From Acidobacteriota bacterium (GTDB lineage: Bacteria > Acidobacteriota > UBA6911), in the NCBI GenBank assembly GCA_012719455.1, contig JAAYAJ010000065.1:19366-83365 (forward strand): a stretch of 64,000 bases of DNA. The letters run 5' to 3'. Made by a program: the position numbers and the translations under genes. The notes under the pieces were generated by a model that was not told where the DNA came from, made no database searches, and worked only from the letters and a program-made list of their open reading frames with translations. Positions 53,528 through 63,294 of the stretch are shown here, piece by piece (position 1 is the stretch's first letter; each line of letters starts with the position of its first letter).

Positions 53528-54640
53528 TCAGAGCAGCTGGTCGCCCGCGTTCCGGGTATCGTAGCCTCCCAAACCCTCGAGTTCCCTGCGGAAGGCCGTG
53601 CGCCTCAGGGTGTCGAGCAGGACCTGCACCGCAGGGTGGCCGAGGTTCTGGTTCCCGATCACCAGGTCGTAGCGCTCGCTCTCCAGGGGAATGAAATCGA
53701 GACCGAACACGCAGGCGGCCGTTTTGGTTGCCAGGCAGCAGTCGACCTGCCCGCTCTTGACCTGCCAGGCGGCCCGCAGGTGCCCCCGGGCGATCTCCCC
53801 GTAGCCGAGGACGCTTTCCGGCGGGACGCCCCCCTGCCGCAGCTGATTGTCAAGCATGAGGCGGGTGCCTGAACCGGGCTCGCGATTGACGATGGTCACG
53901 TCCGCCCGCGCCATGTCCTCGATTCTTTGGATCCTTTTGGGGTTTCCACGGGCCACCACGATCCCCTGCTCCCAGACGGCGTAGGAGAAGACCGCGACCG
54001 AACCCTTGGGAAACTGCTTGCGGACGGCGGGAAGGTTGGATTCCCCCGTCGCCGCGTCCCGGAGATGGGAACCGGCGACATGGATCAGGGACCGCTTCAG
54101 CAGATCCAAGGACTGCGAACTGTTCCGCGAGGCGACGACGGCTTCCACCCCCTCCCGCTGCAGGTGGCGCAGGAGGACGGAGATGCCCGGATCACACCCG
54201 GTGATCAGCAGACGCTTGCGATACTGCGGGTCCTCGTGAAAAAGCCGGACCCGGGCCCGGCTGCGCCGTTTCCCGGGATCGAGGAGCACGGCGTCGGCCG
54301 GGGGCAGGCTCCAGGCGGCAGGCGCCGGCAAAACGGCGACCAGCCGGTCGTCGACGTCGCACAACTGCACCGGCATCCCCGGCTGCGCCTCCTGCCCGGA
54401 GGGGAGCAGCTCGGCCGTCTCCGCGTGCACCGGGGCTTCGGCGCTCTCCAGCCGGAAGAGGTCTTCCACCCGCACCTGGAGCACCCGCGCCAGTTTCAGC
54501 GCCACCAGCGTGTTCGGTACGTAGGTGCCGGCCTCCATCGCGTAGATGGTCTGGCGGCTCACGTCGACCTCCCGGGCGAGTTCGATCGCCGACAGGCCGC
54601 GCTTTTTCCGGTACCGCGCAAGATTGTTCTCGATGGGCAT
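53528..54640 (-). CDS. XRE-type HTH regulator fused to PBP-like (molybdate-binding-like) domain
   Basis: NNLARYRKKRGLSAIELAREVDVSRQTIYAMEAGTYVPNTLVALKLARVL; C-terminal COG1910-like EPGSGTRLMLDNQLRQGG...GYGEIARGHLRAAWQVKSGQVDCCLATK; divergent from modABC. Confidence 0.88.
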   Translation of the reverse strand: MPIENNLARYRKKRGLSAIELAREVDVSRQTIYAMEAGTYVPNTLVALKLARVLQVRVEDLFRLESAEAPVHAETAELLPSGQEAQPGMPVQLCDVDDRLVAVLPAPAAWSLPPADAVLLDPGKRRSRARVRLFHEDPQYRKRLLITGCDPGISVLLRHLQREGVEAVVASRNSSQSLDLLKRSLIHVAGSHLRDAATGESNLPAVRKQFPKGSVAVFSYAVWEQGIVVARGNPKRIQRIEDMARADVTIVNREPGSGTRLMLDNQLRQGGVPPESVLGYGEIARGHLRAAWQVKSGQVDCCLATKTAACVFGLDFIPLESERYDLVIGNQNLGHPAVQVLLDTLRRTAFRRELEGLGGYDTRNAGDQLL

Positions 54641-54797
54641 TTCCACCTCTTTCGCTCCGGGCCCCGGAAGGCCCCCCATACACTTTATCACGGCGGCCCT
54701 CGCGGTGTCAGCCCTCTCCTCCCTCCCCCGTCCGGGGAGGCCGGCCCCATCTCCGGGTGGGCGAATCGCGCTTCCCCCGGGCCCCCTTTTGTTTTAC

Positions 54798-54819
54798 ACT
54801 GTCCTGTTCACAAGACAGT
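54798..54819. promoter_or_regulatory. Candidate operator in modA leader
   Basis: ACTGTC-N10-GACAGT inverted repeat, 24 nt upstream of the modA start codon. Confidence 0.35.
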
Positions 54820-54842
54820 CCACTGACAAAATGGAGGTGTGC

Positions 54843-55631
54843 ATGAAACCAGGACGCTGGATCCCAGCCGCGGCGCTGTCAGCTGCCCTTCTGCTGTTTT
54901 CCGCGTGCGGGCGCCCCCCCGCGCAACCAAAGGAGATCATCGTTTCCGCCGCCGTCAGCCTGAAGAACGCCTTCGAGGAAATCGGCCTGATCTTCGAACG
55001 CCAGACGGGCGTGCAGGTCCGCTTCAACCTGGGCGCCTCCGGGCTGCTGCAGCGGCAGATCGAGGCGGGGGCCCCCGCGGACGTATTCGCCAGCGCCTCG
55101 GCCCGGCAGATGAACGCGCTCGAATCCCGGGGACTGGTCCTCGAGGGGAGCCGGAGGGAGTTGGCCCGCAACGAGCTTGTCCTGGTCGCCCCGCTCGGCG
55201 CCCAGCCGTCCCCGCTCCAGGTCTTCACTGACATCGGTCAGCCCGGGATCACGAGAATCGCCGTGGGCAACCCCAAGACGGTCCCTGCGGGCCAATACGC
55301 CCAGGAGGCGCTCGAGAACCTCGAACTATGGAGCCCGCTCCAGCCCCGGCTCATCCTGGCTGAGAACGTGCGCCAGGTGCTCGATTACGTAGTCCGCGGC
55401 GAGGTGGACGCGGGCCTGGTCTACGCCTCCGATGTCGCCGTCGCCCAGGAAAAAGTCCGGGTCGTGGCTCCGGCCCCCCCCGGCACGCATGCGCCCATCG
55501 TCTACCCGATCGCCGCCCTCCGGGGGAGCGGCGCCCCCGATGCCGCCCGCCGCTTCATCGACCTGGCCACGAGCCCGGAGGGGCAGGCCATCCTCCGCAA
55601 ATACGGATTCGCGCAAACGTCCCAGCCATGA
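54843..55631 (+). CDS. modA: Molybdate ABC transporter substrate-binding protein
   Basis: Lipobox FSACGRPP; IIVSAAVSLKNAFEEIGLIFERQTGVQVRFNLGASGLLQRQIEAGAPADVFASAS. Confidence 0.95.
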   Translation: MKPGRWIPAAALSAALLLFSACGRPPAQPKEIIVSAAVSLKNAFEEIGLIFERQTGVQVRFNLGASGLLQRQIEAGAPADVFASASARQMNALESRGLVLEGSRRELARNELVLVAPLGAQPSPLQVFTDIGQPGITRIAVGNPKTVPAGQYAQEALENLELWSPLQPRLILAENVRQVLDYVVRGEVDAGLVYASDVAVAQEKVRVVAPAPPGTHAPIVYPIAALRGSGAPDAARRFIDLATSPEGQAILRKYGFAQTSQP

Positions 55632-56290
55632 TCCTGCAATCGCTCCGGCTCTCCCTCCTGGTCGTCTCGATCACGACGGTCGTCATCGCCGTCGCCGGCA
55701 CCGCCTTCGCCTACCTGCTGGCCAAGCGCCGGTTCCGCGGGAGGGAGATGCTCGATGCCCTCCTCACCCTGCCGATGGTGCTGCCTCCGACCGTGACCGG
55801 GTATTACCTGATCCTGCTGCTGGGACGGCGCGGGGTGCTGGGGGAACCGCTGTACGCCCTGACCGGATGGACGGTGACCTTCACCTGGGTCGCCGCGGTC
55901 ATCGCCTCGACCGTAGTGGCGCTTCCCCTGATGATCAAGTCCGCTCGGGCGGCGATCGAGAGCGTCGACCCCGAGTACGAAACCGCCTCCCTGCTGATGG
56001 GGAAGAGCGAAATCGAAACCTTCTTCCGCATCACGATCCCGCTGGCGAGCAAGGGAATCCTGGCGGGCGTCATCCTCAGCTTCGCGCGCGCCTTCGGGGA
56101 GTTCGGCGCGACCCTGATGCTGGCGGGCAACATCCCGGGAGAAACCCAGACGATGCCGCTGGCCATCTACGAGGCCGTGGCGGGGGGGGAGGACGCCACC
56201 GCGAGATGGCTGGCGCTGATCCTGACGGGGATATCGGTCACCGTCGTCTACCTCACCAACCGGCTTTCGCGCCCAACGCCGGGGAGATGA
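55628..56290 (+). CDS. modB: Molybdate ABC transporter permease
   Basis: TLPMVLPPTVTGYYLILLLGRRGVLG, ARAFGEFGATLMLAGNIPGETQTMPLAIYEAV. Confidence 0.95.
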   Translation: MILQSLRLSLLVVSITTVVIAVAGTAFAYLLAKRRFRGREMLDALLTLPMVLPPTVTGYYLILLLGRRGVLGEPLYALTGWTVTFTWVAAVIASTVVALPLMIKSARAAIESVDPEYETASLLMGKSEIETFFRITIPLASKGILAGVILSFARAFGEFGATLMLAGNIPGETQTMPLAIYEAVAGGEDATARWLALILTGISVTVVYLTNRLSRPTPGR

Positions 56291-57378
56291 CCATGCTGGA
56301 CGCGCGCATACGGAAACAGTTCGGCTCCCGCGACGGCGGGGGGCCGACCATCGACGTTCATTTCCGGGCCACGGAAGGGATCACGGTGCTCTTCGGCGCC
56401 TCGGGCGCGGGAAAAACCAGCATCCTGCACGCCATCGCGGGGATCATCGACCCCGACCAGGGAAGGATCTCCCTGGGGGACACCCTCTTTTTCGACTCCG
56501 CCTCGGGCTGCCGCCTGCCGATGCGGAAGCGGCGGGTAGGGTACGTGTTTCAGAACCACCGGCTGTTCCCCCACCTTTCCGCCCTGCACAACGTCCTCTA
56601 CGGCGCCCGGCCGGACGCGGGACGTGCGCCCCGGGAGCGCGCGCGGGAACTCCTCGCGCTGCTGGGGATCGAGAAGACGGCCGACCGGCGCCCCGACCAG
56701 CTGTCGGGGGGGGAGCAGCAGCGGGTGGCGCTCGCGCGCGCCCTGGCGGCCGATCCCGCGATCATGCTCCTCGACGAGCCCCTGTCGGCCGTGGATGTCG
56801 CCACCCGCTCGCTCCTGATCGAGGAGATCGCGGCGATCCAGGAAAAGTCCGGCATCCCGTTTGTATACGTCACCCACAACCACACCGAGGCGCTCCGGCT
56901 GGGAAGGCGGATGCTGGTGATCGACGAGGGGAGGATCGTCCAGGAAGGCCCGCCGCTGGAAATCTTCAATGCCCCCCGAACGGCGCCGGTGGCGCGGGTC
57001 GTGGGCGCGGAAAACATCTTTGTCGGCCGGATCCTCGAACACCATCCCGAGGACGGCATCACCACCATCGACCTGGGCTCTTGCCTGATAGAGGCGGCCT
57101 ACAACGGCCTTCCGCCGGGGAGACGGGTGACCCTCGGCATCCGCTCGGAAGACATCCTGCTCGCGCGCGAGCGCATCACCCGGACCAGCGCCCGTAACGT
57201 GTTACGGGGGACGGTCCAAAGAGTCATGCGGGAGATGGACCGGGCGGAACTCGTCGTCTCAGCCGGGGTGGATTTCAAGGTCAGCGTCACCCCGGCCGCG
57301 GTGCGCATCCTCGAACTCGAGCCGGGCCGGGAGGTGTACCTCCTCTTCAAGGCCAGGGCGCTGCACCTGCTGGCGTGA
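56287..57378 (+). CDS. modC: Molybdate ABC transporter ATP-binding protein with TOBE domain
   Basis: LFGASGAGKTSILHAIAGI, LSGGEQQRVALARAL, MLLDEPLSAVD; C-terminal TOBE; ATGA overlap with modB. Confidence 0.95.
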   Translation: MTMLDARIRKQFGSRDGGGPTIDVHFRATEGITVLFGASGAGKTSILHAIAGIIDPDQGRISLGDTLFFDSASGCRLPMRKRRVGYVFQNHRLFPHLSALHNVLYGARPDAGRAPRERARELLALLGIEKTADRRPDQLSGGEQQRVALARALAADPAIMLLDEPLSAVDVATRSLLIEEIAAIQEKSGIPFVYVTHNHTEALRLGRRMLVIDEGRIVQEGPPLEIFNAPRTAPVARVVGAENIFVGRILEHHPEDGITTIDLGSCLIEAAYNGLPPGRRVTLGIRSEDILLARERITRTSARNVLRGTVQRVMREMDRAELVVSAGVDFKVSVTPAAVRILELEPGREVYLLFKARALHLLA

Positions 57379-57538
57379 CCACCCCCGGAACCTCCTCCCA
57401 TAATCGCCGGAAGCGGCCGCGGGCGCCGGGGCGGAAAACGGCGGGCCAAAATGGGACTGGCCCCGGCACCGGTTATGATGTAAAGAATAGGGACTCCTCC
57501 GGCACGGGAGGCAACGAGGATCAAGGGGAGCGGCTATT

Positions 57539-58624
57539 ATGTATGATCAGGTCAAGCAGCGGCTGGAAGCGGGGGAAACAATCGCGGTCACCACGATCGT
57601 GTCCACCTTCGGCTCCACTCCGAGGGAGATCGGGGCCAAGATGGTAGTCACCGCCTCCGGCGACATCATGGGAACCATCGGAGGCGGGTGCGGGGAGGCG
57701 GAGGTCCGCCGCGAGGCGATCCAGGCGATCCGCACCCGGAAGCCCGCGCTCGTGAAGGTGGAACTCCTGGACGACATCGAATCGAACAGCCCCGCCGTAT
57801 GCGGCGGGGTGCTCGACGCCTTCATCGACCCCTGGAACCTGGCGGATGGGAAGTGCGGGGAGCTGGCGGGCCCGCTGGCGGAAATCTCGGTCCGGGGGGA
57901 GAGCGCGGTGCTGGCGACCCTGCTCGGGGCCGAAGGGATCGAGGGCGTGGCCCCGGGCGACAAATGCCTGATCCGCAACGGGTCCTTGCTGGCCGGAAAC
58001 ATCGCCCACCCGCAACTGCTCCAGGGCGTTTTGAAGGAAGCGGCGGCCAGGCTCGAACTGGAACAGAGCCGGAGGGTCGCTGTCGAGCTCGGAGAATCGC
58101 GGGGACGCGCCGACCTCTTCTTCGACGTCATCACGGCCACGCGCCGGGCCATCATCGTCGGCGCCGGGCACCTGGCAATCCCGCTGGTGCGGTTCGCCAA
58201 GATCCTGGGCTTCCACGTCACCGTTCTTGATGACCGGGTCGTCTACGCCAACCGCGAACGCTTCCCTGAAGCCGACGCCGTCCTGGCCGGGGACATGGCC
58301 GAAACGCTCGGGAACATGGAAATCACTCCCCAGACCTACATCGTGCTGATCACCCGGGGGCACCAGTACGACGAACCCTGCCTCCGGAAGGTGCTCGACA
58401 GCCCGGCCAAGTATATCGGGATGATCGGGAGCCGGCGGCGGATCAAGGCCTGTTTCCTCCGCTTCCGCGACGAGGAGGGGGTCCCGGAGGCACTGCTCAA
58501 GAGGGTGCACGCCCCCATCGGCCTGGATATCGGCTCGGAATCGCCCGAAGAGATCGCGCTGGCCATCGCCGCGGAGATGGTCAAGGTGCGCCGCGGGGGC
58601 GGCGCCCGCTCGCTGAGCGACTAG
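57539..58624 (+). CDS. xdhC: XdhC/CoxI family protein
   Basis: TIVSTFGSTPREIGAKMVVTASGDIMGTIGGGCGEAEVRREA; Rossmann RAIIVGAGHLAIPLVRFAKILGFHVTVLDDR; IGMIGSRRRIKA. Confidence 0.92.
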   Translation: MYDQVKQRLEAGETIAVTTIVSTFGSTPREIGAKMVVTASGDIMGTIGGGCGEAEVRREAIQAIRTRKPALVKVELLDDIESNSPAVCGGVLDAFIDPWNLADGKCGELAGPLAEISVRGESAVLATLLGAEGIEGVAPGDKCLIRNGSLLAGNIAHPQLLQGVLKEAAARLELEQSRRVAVELGESRGRADLFFDVITATRRAIIVGAGHLAIPLVRFAKILGFHVTVLDDRVVYANRERFPEADAVLAGDMAETLGNMEITPQTYIVLITRGHQYDEPCLRKVLDSPAKYIGMIGSRRRIKACFLRFRDEEGVPEALLKRVHAPIGLDIGSESPEEIALAIAAEMVKVRRGGGARSLSD

Positions 58625-58695
58625 GAGCCTGCCCGAATATTGGGGTGCGCGGCGTTCGGAACGCCGCCTATCCGAATTCTCGGAGAACCTCCTAG
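58621..58695. terminator. Symmetric inverted-repeat structure at convergent xdhC / transporter junction
   Basis: Outer CTAGGAG (58621-58627)/CTCCTAG (58689-58695), inner GCGGCGTT-CGG-AACGCCGC (58649-58667). Confidence 0.6.
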
Positions 58696-60080
58696 AGCAC
58701 ACCGATCAGCTTCCAGTACCCGAAGCTGAGCACCAGCGCCACGAGGACCATCACACCGTAGACGCTGGCCAGGCGTGCGCGCTGACCGGCGCTGAACGCC
58801 TGGCCCGAAGTCATTCCCTCTCCCATCGCCACCCAGAAATTCTGGTGGGAGAGCCAGAAAGGGGAGGTCGCCAGCAGGAGCGGGGCGACCAGCACGAGGG
58901 GGGGGATGACGTCGGCGCCGATGACCTCCGCAACGGGCAGGAAGAGAACGGGAATCGCGATGAAGCCCGTCGGGTCGAAAAAGCGCAGCAGCAGGAAGGC
59001 GAGAGCCGCCACCAGCAGCACGACCAGCGGGCTCCCCGCCAGGGCTTCCGCCACCGGAACGATGTAGCCGGTCAGCCAGTCGGTAATCCGGTATTCCTGG
59101 ATGATGTTGGCCAGCCCGAAGATCCCCCCGAGAAACAGGAGCATCGTCCAGGAGACCCCGCCGCCGATGTCCTCGTCCCTCAGGATCCCGGCCAGCGCGA
59201 GAACGGCCATCCCGAACATCCCGGCCAGGAAACTGGGCATGTGGTGTACTCGGTCGCTGGCCCAGAAAACGATGGACAGGACAACCACGGCGGCCGTGAC
59301 CCATTCCGCGCGCGAGACCGGGCCGAGAGCCTTGAGCCGATCCCGGGCAAAGGAAGGGGATGCCTCGAGGCGCTTTTCGGGACGAAGCACCAGCGGGTTG
59401 ACCACCAGCACCAGGCCGCACAGCAGGAGCGTCGGGACCGCCATCACCCGGGCGTATTCGAGAAACACCATCGGGATCTGCCGGGTCTGGAAAACCGATT
59501 CCACGAAAGGCCCGAACAGGGACCCGTAAAGGAGGGCGGTCCCCGGGATGACGGCCATTTCGATCGCCGTCAGCATGATCAGGGCACAGCCGCGGCTGCG
59601 GGGCGCGATTCCGAGCGACTGCACCAGTGCCCACGCGATCGGCACCATGATGGCCGTGCGCACGGTCATCGAGGGGATGCCCAGGGCCAGGAGCGACCCG
59701 ATGACGAAAAGGGCCGCCAGGATCCCGGGATAGGTTCCCGGGAAGAGGGTCAGCACGTAATAGGAGAGCCTCTCGGCCAGCCCCGTCCGCTGCATGGCGC
59801 ACCCGTAGTAAAGGACGCAGAGAAGGATCCAGAACTGGGGGCTGGAGAAACCGCTCAAGACCAGCTGCGGCTGCACCCCGACGGTCACCATGAGTCCCAT
59901 CATGAGGACAGAGGCGACGCCGTTGTTCATGGACTGGAAAAGCCAGAGGGCGATCGCCAGGGCGGCGACGGCCAGCACCGATTGGGCGGCGGCGCCCAGG
60001 CCGGCGGGCGTGGGAAGGAAGACGATAACGAGGGCCAATGCGACGGCCACGGCGATGCCGATCCACCGGGAAGGATTCAT
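58692..60080 (-). CDS. SLC13/DASS-type anion permease
   Basis: Polytopic; VSWTMLLFLGGIFGLANIIQEYRITDWLTGYIVP, VIGSLLALGIPSMTVRTAIMVPIAWALV. Confidence 0.8.
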   Translation of the reverse strand: MNPSRWIGIAVAVALALVIVFLPTPAGLGAAAQSVLAVAALAIALWLFQSMNNGVASVLMMGLMVTVGVQPQLVLSGFSSPQFWILLCVLYYGCAMQRTGLAERLSYYVLTLFPGTYPGILAALFVIGSLLALGIPSMTVRTAIMVPIAWALVQSLGIAPRSRGCALIMLTAIEMAVIPGTALLYGSLFGPFVESVFQTRQIPMVFLEYARVMAVPTLLLCGLVLVVNPLVLRPEKRLEASPSFARDRLKALGPVSRAEWVTAAVVVLSIVFWASDRVHHMPSFLAGMFGMAVLALAGILRDEDIGGGVSWTMLLFLGGIFGLANIIQEYRITDWLTGYIVPVAEALAGSPLVVLLVAALAFLLLRFFDPTGFIAIPVLFLPVAEVIGADVIPPLVLVAPLLLATSPFWLSHQNFWVAMGEGMTSGQAFSAGQRARLASVYGVMVLVALVLSFGYWKLIGVL

Positions 60081-60203
60081 TGCGGTCCTTTCAAGAAAAA
60101 TCATGACTATAAATTTTGCGCTCGGTCCTTGTCAAGGAAGCCGCCGCGGCCGACAATGGATCCATTGCAGCCGGCGCCGGACGCGCCGCCGGGGAGGAAC
60201 GGG

Positions 60204-60755
60204 ATGGGAGAGGGGCGCAACATCGTTCTCTGCGGGTTCATGGCGACGGGAAAAACGTCGGTGGGGCGGCGTCTGGCGCAGTTGGCCGGGTACCGCTTCC
60301 TCGATCTCGACGCGGAGATCGAGAAGGAGGAGGGGATGGGCATCCCCGATATTTTCGCCACCCGCGGGGAGCCGGCGTTCCGCGTCCTGGAAACGGCCAT
60401 GGTGGAGCGCGTCGCGGGGGAGACCGGCCTCGTCATCGCCACGGGCGGGGGCACCATCGTCAACCCGCATAACCTCGATCGGCTCCGGCGCTCGGGGGTG
60501 ATCGTCACCCTGACAGCCGATGTCCCGACCATCCTGGAGCGTGCCGGGAGCGGGGACGACCGGCCGATGCTGCGGGCCGAGGACCGGGAGCAACGGGTCC
60601 GGGCACTGCTCGCCGAGCGGGCCCCGGCATACGCGCGGGCCGACATCACCCTGGACACCTCGCAGACGGGGATCGAGGAAACGGCGCGGCGCCTTCTGGA
60701 CCTGCTGCGGGAGCGGGGCCTCCCGCAGCCGGAACCGGGGGAACCTCAGGACTGA
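60204..60755 (+). CDS. aroK: Shikimate kinase
   Basis: [70 protein letters not shown]. Confidence 0.93.
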   Translation: MGEGRNIVLCGFMATGKTSVGRRLAQLAGYRFLDLDAEIEKEEGMGIPDIFATRGEPAFRVLETAMVERVAGETGLVIATGGGTIVNPHNLDRLRRSGVIVTLTADVPTILERAGSGDDRPMLRAEDREQRVRALLAERAPAYARADITLDTSQTGIEETARRLLDLLRERGLPQPEPGEPQD

Positions 60756-61213
60756 CCGCCCTCCCCCTCACGCCGGTCCGCGAGCAGGCCGAGCAGGGCA
60801 TCGAGGGCGGCAACGTAGCCGCGCCACCCCAGCCCCGCGACCGTGCCCGTCACCACCGGCGCGATCACGGAAATCCTGCGGAATTCCTCCCGCGCGTGCA
60901 CGTTGGAAAGATGCACCTCGACGGCCGGCAGCCGGACGGCGGCCAGGGCGTCGCGCAGGGCATAGGAATAATGGGTATAAGCCCCCGGGTTGATGACGAT
61001 GCCGTCAGCCCAGAGCCGGGCGTCGTGGATCGCGTCGATCAGCGCCCCCTCGCTGTTCGACTGCAGCGTCCGCACTTCGGCCCCCCGCTCCCCGGCGAGG
61101 CGTTCCATCCGCGCGTTGATCTCCTCGAGCTTCACGTTTCCATAGTAAGCCGGCTCCCGGTCCCCGAGCAGGTTCAGGTTCGGGCCGTGGATCAGCAGTA
61201 TCCGGTACGCCAC
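60746..61213 (-). CDS. aroQ: 3-dehydroquinate dehydratase, type II
   Basis: [79 protein letters not shown] start. Confidence 0.95.
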   Translation of the reverse strand: MAYRILLIHGPNLNLLGDREPAYYGNVKLEEINARMERLAGERGAEVRTLQSNSEGALIDAIHDARLWADGIVINPGAYTHYSYALRDALAAVRLPAVEVHLSNVHAREEFRRISVIAPVVTGTVAGLGWRGYVAALDALLGLLADRREGEGGQS

Positions 61214-61235
61214 TGTGCCTCCTTCCCCCATGGCC

Positions 61236-62231
61236 CTATTCCATCCCGACCAGGATCTTCCCTTCGTGACCCGAAGCCGCCAGCCGGAGCGCATCCCCGA
61301 GCGACGCGAAAGGGAAGGTCTGCGTGACGACGCGGGCCGGGTTCAGGGCACCGGAAGCGACCCGCTCGATCGCGTGCCGAAAATCCCCGGGATGATCGTA
61401 AATCATCGAGGTCAGCACCTGGATCCCTTCCCGTACCAGCCGCATCGGGGAAAAACTCGCCGGCTTGGAAGAGAGCCCGAGCAGGACCGCCACGGACCCC
61501 CGCGGCGCCGCGGCAAGCGCCAGTTCCACCGTCGCGGCCGCTCCCGCGCACTCGAACACGGCCGTGACCCCCTCACGCTCCCAGAGCGCGGCGGCATCCT
61601 CGCCCCCGGAGGCGACGGCGGCTCCCATCCCCAGGGCCATCTCGCGTTTGTGCGGAATCCGGTCGTGGGCGATGACCCTGATCCCCTCTGCCACGGCAGA
61701 GTGGATCAGGAGCAAGCCGACCACACCGCACCCAATCACGGCCACCGTGTCCCCTTTCCCCGCGCCCGACCGGAGCAGGCCGTGAAGCGACACGGTCAGG
61801 GGCTCGATCGTGACCGCGTCCCGGTCGGAGACCCCGTCGGGGACCCTCCAGACGAACTCCGCGGGAGCCGTGGCGAATTCCGAAAAACAGCCCGGCAGGT
61901 TCACCCCCATGCTCCCCTTGTAGGCGCAAACAGCCCCTCGTCCCCGACGGCACAGGGCGCACTCGCCGCAGGGATAGTTGGGCTCGACGATCACCCGGTC
62001 CCCGACCTGCAAATTCGCGACCCCGGCGCCTACGGCCGCCACCCGGCCCATGACTTCGTGCCCGAGGATGAATGGGTAGGGCGCCGGGCGGCGCCCCTGG
62101 AAAATGGAAATGTCCGTCCCGCACACACCGGCCAGCGCAGTGCGTATCCGCACCTCTCCGTGCGCGAGCGGCGGCGGGTCGACCTCCCGGATCTCGATCT
62201 GCTCCGGACTCACCAAAAGGGCCGCCTTCAT
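61236..62231 (-). CDS. Zinc-dependent medium-chain alcohol/polyol dehydrogenase
   Basis: [64 protein letters not shown]. Confidence 0.92.
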   Translation of the reverse strand: MKAALLVSPEQIEIREVDPPPLAHGEVRIRTALAGVCGTDISIFQGRRPAPYPFILGHEVMGRVAAVGAGVANLQVGDRVIVEPNYPCGECALCRRGRGAVCAYKGSMGVNLPGCFSEFATAPAEFVWRVPDGVSDRDAVTIEPLTVSLHGLLRSGAGKGDTVAVIGCGVVGLLLIHSAVAEGIRVIAHDRIPHKREMALGMGAAVASGGEDAAALWEREGVTAVFECAGAAATVELALAAAPRGSVAVLLGLSSKPASFSPMRLVREGIQVLTSMIYDHPGDFRHAIERVASGALNPARVVTQTFPFASLGDALRLAASGHEGKILVGME

Positions 62232-62433
62232 GAGCTTTCTCCAGGCTGAAATTCCACCTTCCAGCCTACCACAGGGGCGGGATTTTCCCCATCCTCGAAT
62301 TGGCGCCCGCAGTAGACACATACGCTTGAGCCGTGGGAGGAGGGGGGAAAAATATGCGGCGTGCTCCGCCGATCCATGCTACTATGATGCCGGTTTTGAC
62401 AGAGACAGTTCTATCGCTGGAGGATGACAAGCA

Positions 62434-62667
62434 ATGGCTCTAAAGATTACGGATTCCTGTATCAGCTGCGGCGCATGCCAGCCGGAATGCCCCAACGAGG
62501 CGATTTTCGCGGGCGGCGATGATTATGAATTCGAGGGCAAGACGATTCCGGCCCTTTCCCAGGACTTCTACTACATCGCTCCGGAAAAGTGTACCGAATG
62601 CAAGGGCGTCCATGACGAACCGATGTGCGCGTCGGTATGTCCGACCGATTCCTGCGTGAAGGAATAG
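62434..62667 (+). CDS. 2x[4Fe-4S] ferredoxin (YfhL-like)
   Basis: MALKITDSCISCGACQPECPNEAI...KCTECKGVHDEPMCASVCPTDSC. Confidence 0.95.
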   Translation: MALKITDSCISCGACQPECPNEAIFAGGDDYEFEGKTIPALSQDFYYIAPEKCTECKGVHDEPMCASVCPTDSCVKE

Positions 62668-62672
62668 GCGGC

Positions 62673-62707
62673 CCCGGGCCGGGCCCTGGTAGTCAGGGAG
62701 GCCCGGG
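62673..62707. terminator. Long hairpin downstream of ferredoxin
   Basis: CCCGGGCC(62673-62680)...CCCTG-GTAGT-CAGGG...GGCCCGGG(62700-62707). Confidence 0.55.
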
Positions 62708-62726
62708 AATCTACGGATCGGCATGA

Positions 62727-62773
62727 GCCCGCGGCATCAGCCCCAAGCTTGGCGCCGCGGGCCATCTTTTTAT
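62727..62773 (+). terminator. Rho-independent terminator
   Basis: GCCCGCGGC(62727-62735)/GCCGCGGGC(62754-62762) stem followed by CATCTTTTTAT. Confidence 0.7.
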
Positions 62774-62783
62774 CCCCCCCCCC

Positions 62784-62940
62784 AACGCCCGGAACACCGC
62801 GGCGCCTTTTTCTTCACCCTTCCCGGAAGCCGTGCCGATAGGTACTAATACGTGGGCCCCCATGGCCATTGTTGTGCATACGGCATCGAGTGTTTTGATG
62901 GATGGATCGCGGGGCCGAAGAGACGTTGCATAGGCATGGG
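62784..62940 (-). pseudogene. Degraded C-terminal fragment of a PIN-domain (VapC-like) protein
   Basis: Reverse reading LRPRDPSIKTLDAVCTTMAMGAHVLVPIGTASGKGEEKGAAVFRALG resembles the PIN tail (IRTLDAxHLATAxxLGAxVLVTYDxxLxEgAekaG...) with internal damage and no start. Confidence 0.35.
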
Positions 62941-63019
62941 ATCGGACAAGCGGGGCGGAGTTCCCCGCTCCGGGATTCAGTCTAAAATCGCCCATCGACC
63001 GGCGGGAAAGAGAGGGGAC

Positions 63020-63199
63020 ATGATCAACTGCAGCTTCCACGACCTGGTGCTTCTGCTCGACCGCAAACTGGACCTCGACAAGCAACTGGAAGTCCTGGAA
63101 CATCTGGACCGGTGCTCCATCTGCCGCGACGCTGTCTACCAGATCACGCGCGACCGGAAAACAGGGACGTCCCACACGTTTCCCATTTTCGCTGCATAG
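63020..63199 (+). CDS. Small zinc-finger (zf-HC2/anti-sigma-like) protein
   Basis: MINCSFHDLVLLLDRKLDLDKQLEVLEHLDRCSICRDAVYQITRDRK: H-x3-C-x2-C arrangement. Confidence 0.6.
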   Translation: MINCSFHDLVLLLDRKLDLDKQLEVLEHLDRCSICRDAVYQITRDRKTGTSHTFPIFAA

Positions 63200-63294
63200 C
63201 AAAGATTCGCCCTGTATTTGCTGCCGGCGGAAAACGGGTGGGCTGCAAGATCGGCACGGATGCAGCCGCGGCGGACGCGCAAGATCCGCGCACG

